From Eucalyptus grandis (Eukaryota; Streptophyta; Magnoliopsida; Myrtales; Myrtaceae), in contig NC_052620.1 of the NCBI RefSeq assembly GCF_016545825.1, positions 13,826,001-13,890,000 of the forward strand: a stretch of DNA of 64,000 nucleotides, in the 5' to 3' direction. The translations under genes were made by a program, and so were the position numbers. The notes beneath the pieces were generated by a model, which was not told where the DNA came from, did no database searches, and saw only the letters and a program-made list of their open reading frames with translations. Positions 55,534 through 64,000 of this stretch are shown in pieces. Within the stretch, counting starts at the first letter, position 1, and every line of letters begins with the position of its first letter.

Positions 55534-55843
55534 CTAGCTGACACGTTCAAACCTGCTAGCAGATCCATACTCGCATCGCCACCGTCCTTCGTCGAAATTC
55601 TGGGAGTAGCTAATGGCATCGTAGTGGAACGACACCGGCTTCGACCTGTAGATGCACATGCCGTCGGTGACGATCCTCTTGAGAAGATGCCGCCATTTCC
55701 ATCTTGACCTCCGGCCTCTGCTGTCGCGGCTCGACAGGCGATGGTACTCCGTCTCGTCTCGGAGAGGAAAGCAAAGACGGCGACATGCACCGAGCAAAGC
55801 GCGACAGTGGCGTCGACGGCAGCGACGACGAAACTCTCTCCAT
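55534..55843 (-). pseudogene. Small plant protein of unknown function, frameshifted
   Basis: On the minus strand the frame from the ATG at 55843 reads MERVSSSLPSTPLSRFARCM then SPSLLSS; about 55770 the sense moves to another frame: LRDETEYHRLSSRDSRGRRS, WKWRHLLKRIVTDGMCIYRS, KPVSFHYDAISYSQNFDEG, ending at 55534. The tail YDAxSYxxNFDEG with an upstream basic RWKWRxLLKR stretch is typical of a family of small intronless plant proteins of unknown function. One indel separates the halves, so this is a pseudogene or carries a sequencing error. No neighbour suggests a function. Confidence 0.62.
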
Positions 55844-56791
55844 TTGAAACTTCAGACCCGGAATTCTCGGGGTTTCGGTTTTTCTCTCACCAGGTGTGGA
55901 GGACAAGATGATGAACAATGAGAGGGAGCAGATGCTATGGGCGCGGGCTGTCCCTGTTAATAATTGTTTGACATCAATCATGGGGGGAACTCCCCTGCTC
56001 TCTTCAGTTTTCTCTACCTTTTTACGTTTGCTCTTTAATTTAGTGGGCCCCAACATAGGACGGGATAGAATAATTCTTCACAAAAATTAAGTTCAATCCA
56101 TTAAGGAAACCCTTTTTATAAGCAAGCCAAAAAACTAGTTTTGTCTCACTTTTTAGTGGTTTTCCCAAATTGCCAACACACTAACTAATAAAATCGTATA
56201 AAGAGTAGAACTAAAATTTGGGTAAATGACACAAAATATTGTTAAACTTTAGCCCCATGCGCAATGGGATCCATAAACTTTAAATTTATTCAATGTAGTC
56301 CATGAAATTTAGCTTAGTATTCCATGTTGTCTCTAAACTTTAATTTATTCAATATGGTTCCTAAACTTTGATAAATATTCAATCTAGTCCATAAAATGTA
56401 TGAATATGTTCAATTTTGTTCATGAACTTGAATTTATGGAAAAAATAATATTGAATATTTTCATACAGGTTCATTGATTAAATTGAACATGCATCAAAAT
56501 TTCAATGATTTTATTGAACAAATTAAAAAAATTAGGAATGACATTACGCATTAGCTTAAAAGTTCAAAGATCACATTAAATAGATTTAAAATTCATGGAT
56601 CATATTACACATCTAAACAAAGTCCAAAGATTATTTGTGTCGCTTTCAAAAAAAAAAAAATTTCTAATAACTTTCCATTTTCAGCCCCCTAATGTAATCA
56701 CTCATTTTCTTTTATTCACAAACTATCAAACTTGATGCGAGTGTATGTTATTTTTATTTATTTATTTATTTATTTTGGTCAGTCCTACTCT
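55844..56791. other. No gene seen; dispersed repeat
   Basis: The segment 56220-56650 consists of variants of TAAACTTTxAATTTATTCAA and ATGxAxTCCATxAA, typical of a non-coding repeat. An (ATTT)n run lies at about 56750-56776. Confidence 0.5.
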
Positions 56792-57243
56792 CGCCTTATA
56801 AGGCTTAGGTCCCTCTAATCCGCATAACGCGTTTTAAAGCCGCGAGGGAAGAGACCGTGGGCTGGATGGCGGTTCGTCCAGCGCTAGGGCGGGTGACCCA
56901 AAGCGGACAATATTACACAAGAGGGGCCCAGATGTTACAAAGTGGTATCGGAGCGACTCCCGACCGCGTGGGACCACAACTCGAATCTTTGTTTTGATGC
57001 CCTGTGGGGCCATAGCGGGACGCTATTTCATTTAAGAGGTGAAGATCGTAATAACCTCCCCTCTTGTCCCACATCGCCTAGGGAGGAGATCTTGGTCGCC
57101 CTTATAAGGCTTAGGTCCCTCTAATCGCGTAACGCGTTTTAAAGTGTGAGGGAAGAGACCGGCAGTGTTTGGATGGCGGTTCGCCCGCACAGTGGTGGGT
57201 GACCCAAAGCGGATAATATTACACGGTATACCGGGATGTTACA
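56792..57243 (+). mobile_element. TRIM-type mini LTR retroelement
   Basis: Two direct repeats (56792-56939, left end lost; 57065-57243, TGTCCCACATCG...GGGATGTTACA) share CGCCTTATAAGGCTTAGGTC, TAACGCGTTTTAAAG and GGTGACCCAAAGCGGA. The first is followed by a primer-binding site at 56943-56954 (TGGTATCGGAGC). Only about 125 bp lie between the repeats and there is no coding sequence, the definition of a terminal-repeat retrotransposon in miniature. It would depend on proteins from another element. Confidence 0.82.
56943..56954 (+). promoter_or_regulatory. TRIM primer-binding site TGGTATCGGAGC
   Basis: tRNA-Met-type site three bases after the left terminal repeat. Confidence 0.8.
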
Positions 57244-57261
57244 AGTATACTCACTTCAAAC

Positions 57262-57560
57262 TTTTGCCCCGCTCGTGCGGGCGTGAGTCAAAACCCACTC
57301 TCGAACTACGCGTCCCACTCCATTCCACGGGCGTGAGTCAAAACCCACTCTGAAACTTACGCGTCTCACTCCATTCCCCGAGAATGTGGGGATTTGAACC
57401 CTTCATCTCCCCCTTCCATGTTGGAAGAGCGGCCACGTGGATTTGCCCCGCCTCGCGGGCGCAGCCGAAACCCACTCCCGAAACTTACGCGTCCCACTCC
57501 ATTCCCGAGAATGCGTGCATTTCAACCCTCACCTCCTCCTTCCATGTTGGAAGGGTGGCC
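57262..57560. repeat. Degenerate tandem repeat, 3 units
   Basis: Units begin near 57270, 57329 and 57453 with GCGGGCG(TGAGT/CAGCC), then AAAACCCACTCxCGAAxxTACGCGTC and CACTCCATTCC; units 2 and 3 continue with CGAGAATGxG, CTTCCATGTTGGAAG and GTGGCCAC. Immediately follows the TRIM element. Confidence 0.8.
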
Positions 57561-60500
57561 ACTGGGGCGAATCCCAGTGGTTCGAGTATATGTTATGAAA
57601 GTACATAAAATTCTCTTCAAAATAAGGTGTCAATTGCACAAGTACCTATTATGATTTGATTATATAAGTGTGTGAAAATGATATTGCGATCCCTCGAATA
57701 TGAACTCTTATAATTGGACCTTTTATAGTCAAATTCGATATTATAGCCATTATACTTTTTATTATTCGTGTGCTAATGTATTTCGTGACCCCTCATTTAC
57801 ATCAAACTTCGGTGACGTGATTCTTGTTCTTGACGACAACTGTCAGCGTGGACCGCACATGTTAGATACGAATTTTTTGTTGTTATACGGCTCACTCAAT
57901 CGCATGCAATATAAAAACATCATATTGAAGATTCTATCCAAGAGGACCGAAACCGCACGAAAGGGTGAGTCTTTGGGGTTAAAACATATGCTTTTAATCA
58001 GGGCTAAACTGCAAAATAAAGATACATCAAATTCAAAGCGATGAGAAATTCTTGAACATTTAAAAAAAATAAAATAGGAAATGCCTAAATAGTTTCTCTA
58101 AAGTAAGCAAAATTTAAGTTAATATTCATAAAAATCTTAACATGGTATTCCATGATATAATTACTCTAAAATAATTTTCAACTCCCCAAAACTTTCAAAC
58201 TTGTATCTTGTAATACACTTACCTAAAACAAATTTCCATTTGAAGGAAAATTCTAAACTGGTACTCCCAACCCAAATTTACCTTCCATTAATAGCTTGGG
58301 ATTTGATGTGGAGGGTAAATTTGTGTCAAGGTTTGAGATATTTTGCGATTAAAAATTAATCTAGGGAAGATGTGTCATGATATACTAGTTTGAGATTGCT
58401 TTTATGAGACGAAAAATTAGTTGCAGCAAATATGTCCCGAATTATTAACTTGGAATTTTGAATGGTATCCACCTGAAATTTTATACTTAAAATCAATGAA
58501 GTTGTTCATCCTAACGAGAATGTTGCTAACAAGCAATTGCACCATCTCATCTTACTTGGTTGTTAACGCTCTGTGCAAGAATATATATATTAAGATGATC
58601 TAATGAGTAAACGTTAAACAACATGGATTGAACCGTTGCCAGCAATTTGGTGGAGCTTCATGCATGGATAACCTAATCTCAACAGCAAAAAAAAATAATA
58701 TAGAAAGCTTTGAATGACTATTTTCATAGAGGAAAAGATAGAATAGAAGGAGATAAGCATATTGAAAGGAAAACCAAATGAAATAGGATGGACTGAAAAG
58801 AAATTTAAATTGATATCATCAAGGACTCTAAAATTAATTTTGAGACGAAAATTTGAATGCCAAATAGCTAAGGATAGTATTGGGATAAACGTATCATGAA
58901 TGCTAGTTGACGATTTTGTGTGAAATGAAAATTAATTTATGATATGTTATGATAAATTGGTTTAAAATTGTTAATCGTATAGATCTTGGAAAACTAAAAG
59001 CAAACGAAGCTTTATTTAGTGGAGACAATATGGCAGTGAAGAGGAATATTTGCAGGCTCGCATGTGAATTTGGTACAACCACATGTGGACCGGCCATACC
59101 CACCACGGTGCTAGAGGGTTAACTCGAAAATTGTCCACTTCCTTCGCCTTGTCTTCATTTGAAAAACAAATTATTTAAATAGATAAATAAAATAAAATAA
59201 AATAAAATAAAAATTCAATCGGTCAAGAAATTTTATTGAACTTCCTTTTCATTCCCCATCGATGTACCGCATCGATCCTAGAGTAAAGTCCGTAAATGAA
59301 AGCTGAGGTAGTTGCACCCACCAATCGTTCGTCGCATGATACTTAGCGTAATTTTTATCAAATATATCCGAGACATTACGAAATTTCATATAAAATTTAT
59401 ATACGTCGGCCTGCTTATATTAGGAATGAAAAAGATTTAATCACTCCTTCGCCACTCTAAATTCTCGTGCATCTTGGGCTCGACGGATTACTCTCTGGGA
59501 CATTTAGGCCCAATTAATTCGAAAGTCAAATGGGCAGACCTAAACAAAACGATTTTCTGTTTTAGGCCCCGGTTCACAAACCTTGCCTAGTCCGGGTTTG
59601 ATTTATTTTATCTTAAAAGTGTAGGAATGGTTAAGGAAAATCCTCTATTTTTTTGAGGTGGTAGGGGTTTAGCCCCGAAATGCCAATTGATACACAAAAT
59701 CCCCTAACAACTACCGACCTTTCCTTTTTTTTTGGTTAAAATGTGCAATGTATATGATTTATTAAAGGCAAAAAAGTGGATTTTCATTTCACTTTTTGAT
59801 TTTTTTTTCACCCTAACTGCAATAAAATAATAGAAAGCGAACAAAGCAATAAATTTTGGAAAAATTATTAAAGAAAAAGGATAAAACTAAATCAACCAAT
59901 ATATCGATAATAGGAAAAGGCAAATATCATTAATAAGAAAAAAAAACTTGTTAAAATACAATAAAATAGCCCATTTGTTAGAGCTAAATAAATTCTCAGA
60001 AAAAGAAAGAAAATTAAGGCTCCATTCCTATCACTGAAAGTAACTTCCAATCAAATGTTTTCTAGATATCCGGTGTTCATTTCATGCAAAATGAACTAAT
60101 TGAGAAAACATTTTCTACTATTGAAAAAAAAATATCTTCAAAATTGGAAAAAATGTTTTCCACTTTAACAACTTCTTCCACCTCACTTTCTGTCACCAAA
60201 CACATTTTCTTTTCTTTTTTTATGTTTTTCTTTCTTAAGATCAATTTTTTTTTTTCTTCTTCTTCTTCCTTGGCTTTGGCCGGTCATTGACTACGATGGT
60301 GACCAACAACTTACCATTGGAAAGCTTTGGCCTCACCCTAGGTTGGTGATGCTCGAGCTCGCTAGATTTTGATGAGGAAGGGTAATGACGGACGTGGTCC
60401 TGCATTAGCATGGAAGCCCAGGGCATGCTAACTGGTTCACTTGCGTAAATCAGCTATTGTGGCCACTCTCTTCTGATAACTACTTAGCATCTCCTTGCTT

Positions 60501-61303
60501 GTCCATTATTAAAGGGGATGGAACAAAATAAAAGCAAAAGCAGCACATGTTGTAGTTTGTAACTGCGATATTCTTAAATTAACTCATAAATTTCATTGTG
60601 TAATTTGGTTCATTCTTGCCCCCTTCACCATCCTATAAAGCTAAGAGGAGCTACTCCTTGGCTGAACCCCTGGGCCCAATGACCACTTTCCGCTCTTGTT
60701 GAATCGAGTTGTTGCAGTAACTGTGGTCAAATAAATCTGTTGCTATGAGCCCTCTACTGTTTATTCTAATTGTGCTGTTCTATGATGTATTAGTAGCTCG
60801 AACTGAGCATCTTGGCTTCTTTTCGAATTAACTCAGTATGTTGCTTGCTTACCCATATTTGGGAGTCTACTCATGTTTGGTCAAAGAAGGGGTCTAGTTC
60901 TGATTCTAATGTGTGTATATCAGTCTGCTGTTTTCACTGCTGATAATATGGGCAAGGAACTATGGCAAGAGTGCAATAGAAAGTGAAGTTCACAATCATT
61001 GAATGTGCTTATTGTGTCAAAAAGGTACCGATTTTTCCACCGATATCAATATGCAACTTGGCTAAAAGTTTCCAAATCAATTGCCAATCGAGATATGAAG
61101 TGGAACATCTGTTCTGATTAGTAAAACCAGAGTGCTTCACAAATTCGCATTACCACTGAGACCATTTAATTGCAGAAGATGGACTATGTCACTAGACTGG
61201 GCTGTTTCTGGGAATTCTTTCAATTGTAATGCTTCATCAACTGATCATACGCAACTCATCACCGTAACAGAAAGAATAAACATCTCTGTCCAATTGAGGC
61301 CCA
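57561..61303. other. No gene seen; AT-rich intergenic DNA
   Basis: Contains an (AATAA)n run at 59187-59212 and an element-like stretch with AAAACATTTTCxxC phrases (60050-60170). Short open frames (for example 57700-58044) match nothing recognised. Confidence 0.5.
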
Positions 61304-61567
61304 AGGAAATGCAGGTATATAACTTGAGTCTCTCAGCTAACATGTCTTCGCAGTGCAATAAATAGTATGCATCGCATGCAACAAGAGAGAGAGAGAGAGA
61401 GAGTTTCGAATTTCCATCTTTACAGGATCCTTTTCAGTTTTAGATAGGGAGATCATGATACAGACTTTCTTGACATTGAAATTCCATTCGGCAGCAGCAG
61501 TTCTTCCTCATAATCAATTTAGGACCATACTTACAAGACATGATTTCTCTCCTTCAGTTCTTGTACT
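61304..61567 (-). other. Presumed 3' flank/untranslated region of the SHMT gene
   Basis: Follows the SHMT stop on the minus strand; includes a (GA)n tract (61386-61402). The transcript end was not determined. Confidence 0.4.
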
Positions 61568-63890
61568 TCATTGTTGCCTTTTCGAACCCGATTGTAGGAA
61601 TTGCTTTGCATACTCCTCAACATCATGGCGAAGTTTAGCAATCCCTGATTGGAAGTCAGGCGAAGACTGCATCGTGGACAGGAAGTCCTTCAACTTTGTT
61701 CCTGTTAGACAAAATTTTCCAGCATTCAGCAATGAATAGACAATGGAATAAGTTAAAGGAAAAAGGCTTGAACCAAAAAGAGCAAGCAGTAGAGAAAAAG
61801 CATTAAGCATGCTTGATTGCAAGAGGTGGTTTGAACCAAGTATAGTTAGCAGAGAGAAAAATGAATTTGGTAGAACCATTCACCTTTGGTTTGGGCCTTG
61901 ATTTTCACTGCCAAACCCACGGCAGCATCAAAGAACTCAGCTACTTTCACGAAGTCCTCTTCGATAAATCCTCTCGAAGTAAGAGCAGGGGTACCTGAGT
62001 TAGATGAAGTTCATAAGTAACCAACATATAAACCCTACACCTAAAGGCACAATTAGCCCATAAGAAGCCTCTACCCATTCTAATGCCACCAGGAACCATG
62101 GCAGATACATCTCCCGGAACAGTGTTTTTGTTGGCAGCAATATGAACAGATTCCATCACCTTCTCAACTCTGGAGCCATCAATTCCCTGCAGAGATGAGA
62201 AAGAAAAAAGATGGACAAATTAATTCCTTTTTTGATGGGTAATGGGTAGTACAAAAGAAGTTCCTCTCTTAGATGAACTAGAATGTTTGTGTAAGTGCTT
62301 CAAGCCATATCAATAGCAGGTTCATAGAAAGGAGAGAATGTGAAGTTCCTGCATTACCTTATTCTTCAAATTCACTAAAACCAGATGATTTTCAGTTCCC
62401 CCAGAAACAAGGTCGTAGCCCTTTTCAGTGAGTGTCTGCACATGAAGCAATTAGTGGAAGATTATAACAAAAAGTGACCAAGATGCAGAAGAAAACTATC
62501 TCCTCTGATTGAACGATAATAGACATAAGTAACACTAAAAGGTCAAGAACGACCATTTGCTCAAAGCCATTGATCAAGTCAAAGGGCATTAAGGGATACC
62601 TGTGCAAACTTTGCACAGTTACTGAGAACCTGCTCTTGATAGGCTCTGTATTCTGGAGTTGTAGCCTACAATTACAAAAGGTCATTATACTTTTGAGATC
62701 TCAAGGAGGATATGAATCAACGGTCTGAAAAAGCATATACAAATCTATCAAATTGTTTACCATAGACGATGCTGTTCTACAGCTTTTTGGATCTTTTAGC
62801 AAGCTTAGCCTTCGAATTTTAAGAGTTAAATGTACTTCAAGGTGAGTCAAATTACATCATGTCTCTTAATATATCTAGCAAAGCCGATCACAAGATAAAC
62901 TTGAGCTTCTCTAGAACCATCTACTTTGCAACAAAGAAGAAAAATAAATGGATAGAACTATAGCAATGGAGGACCAAGACTGGAAAGTGTTACTTAACCA
63001 AACAGGACCTAGACACTGACCAATGAAATATCTAGTTAAGTCAGCTAGAAGCAAGGATTCGTGCCCATAGCTGAAGGGATTCCAAGATGAGACATAGTTT
63101 TCTAGCTGTGATCAGATCATTTCAATGACTACCGAGATCAACATGAGTTGCACTCACAGAAAACAAACTGCAGTTGATGTTACTTGGGCAATGTAATCCC
63201 CTCACAGCAGAGATCTGGTCAGAAAAGCGCACCTGCTTCAATGCAACAGCCAAACCAGTTATAGTGTGGTTGTGTGGTCCTCCTTGAAGACCAGGAAAGA
63301 CAGCCTGATTGATTTTGTCTTCAAAGTCATACAACACCTGCCCATAAATCAAGATTTAGTACACTGCTTTACATGAGAAGAGTCTCATCTGTCTTCACCT
63401 TTGTGGCAAAGGGAGAGCAAAAGTAGGATTTGAAAGGTAGAAAAAATGGCTGAGGAAAACGAATAGTCTGAAGGGTCTACAAACCTCTTTCCCTTGCTTG
63501 TTGATCTCTTTTACACCCTTCCTGAAGAAGATCATGGCTCCACGTGGACCACGAAGTGACTTGTGAGTTGTGGTCGTAACAACATCAGCATATTCAAAGG
63601 GTGATGGAACCACACCAGCAGCAACTAAGCCACTGATATGTGCCATATCTGCTAACAGGATAGCCTTTTGCTTGTCACATACCTGTTGCATACATCAGGA
63701 ACCTTACATTGGATTTCCAGATTACAAGGTAAGGTTCATTCCCGACCTTGAACAGTAACTGAACTTAATTGCTAAAAGAAAAAGCCTTTTGAGGTTACCT
63801 TACGAATACGAGCATAATCATAGAGACGTGCATAAGCACTGGCACCAGCCACAATTAGTTTTGGCCTGAAGAGTGTGGCACTTTTTCCAT
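61568..63890 (-). CDS. SHM: Serine hydroxymethyltransferase, mitochondrial type (5' end outside window)
   Basis: Converts L-serine plus tetrahydrofolate to glycine plus 5,10-methylene-THF; the plant mitochondrial enzyme works with glycine decarboxylase in photorespiration. Exons on the minus strand (GT-AG, phases consistent): 63890-63799, 63682-63485, 63337-63233, 62665-62600, 62435-62358, 62186-62075, 61994-61884, 61701-61568. Motifs: [40 protein letters not shown], the PLP-lysine block [92 protein letters not shown]. The N-terminal part lies beyond base 64000. Mitochondrial assignment rests on the [12 protein letters not shown] and KDF...[15 protein letters not shown] type sequence. The last residues read LQSGSKRQQ instead of the usual tail because one base is missing after EEYAKQF. 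Confidence 0.93.
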
Positions 63891-64000
63891 CTGCAATGTT
63901 GAAGTGAGAAACAAAGTGAAACCATCAAGAGATTACAGAGCATTGACGATTCATACTACAATATACTTTAAGTCACTCTGGATATTCCTAAATAACATTC

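Noticed and set aside
57380..57400. GATTTGAACCC reminiscent of a tRNA T-loop
   Set aside because: No acceptor stem, anticodon arm or A box around it, and the phrase recurs in degenerate tandem units.

Overview
The window is nuclear DNA from a dicot plant. It has intron-containing plant genes, a TIR-NBS-LRR-type resistance-gene remnant array, and many nested LTR retrotransposons, non-autonomous DNA transposons and microsatellites. The abundance of TNL material and the style of the repeats suggest a woody dicot, possibly Myrtaceae (Eucalyptus relatives). That placement is inference, because nothing here proves the genus.

Layout. 1-5.6 kb: a head-to-tail array of about 3.5 units (period about 1.69 kb) of two LRR exons from a TNL gene, minus strand, all broken, with no TIR or NB-ARC. 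5.6-31.9 kb: a retrotransposon graveyard. It holds two old Ty3-type relics (5.6-8.1 kb) and at least eight copies of one LTR family with TGATGCG/CGCATCA ends, either attached to broken gag-pol bodies on both strands or solo (30598-31533, 5-bp duplication GTTAT). It also holds a split Ty1/copia element, a LINE 3' relic and several unnamed dispersed repeats. A sixth-kilobase LRR-type unit reappears inside the pol region of one Ty3 element (20223-21355), exactly interrupting the reverse transcriptase coding sequence. 31.9-38.4 kb: AT-rich repeat DNA, including a 1.03-kb tandem duplication. 38.4-41.0 kb: a clean five-exon ALG14 gene, minus strand. 41.7-45.4 kb: two related hAT-type non-autonomous elements with 8-bp target duplications, one splitting a DUF4283/zinc-knuckle ORF. 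45416-45515: a 100-N assembly gap. 45.5-46.1 kb: the 5' part of an L-type lectin (receptor kinase-like) gene, cut by the gap. 46.1-61.5 kb: repeats, GC-rich gene-like islands, a TRIM-type mini-retroelement, and a frameshifted small plant protein. 61.5-64 kb: the C-terminal two thirds of a mitochondrial-type serine hydroxymethyltransferase gene, minus strand, running off the window end, with an apparent one-base C-terminal frameshift.

The confident functional host genes are ALG14 (N-glycan precursor assembly on the ER) and SHMT (one-carbon and photorespiratory metabolism), with the lectin gene incomplete. They are not functionally linked. Coordinates of exons were worked out by hand from splice signals and codon phase; repeat boundaries are approximate unless target duplications are quoted.
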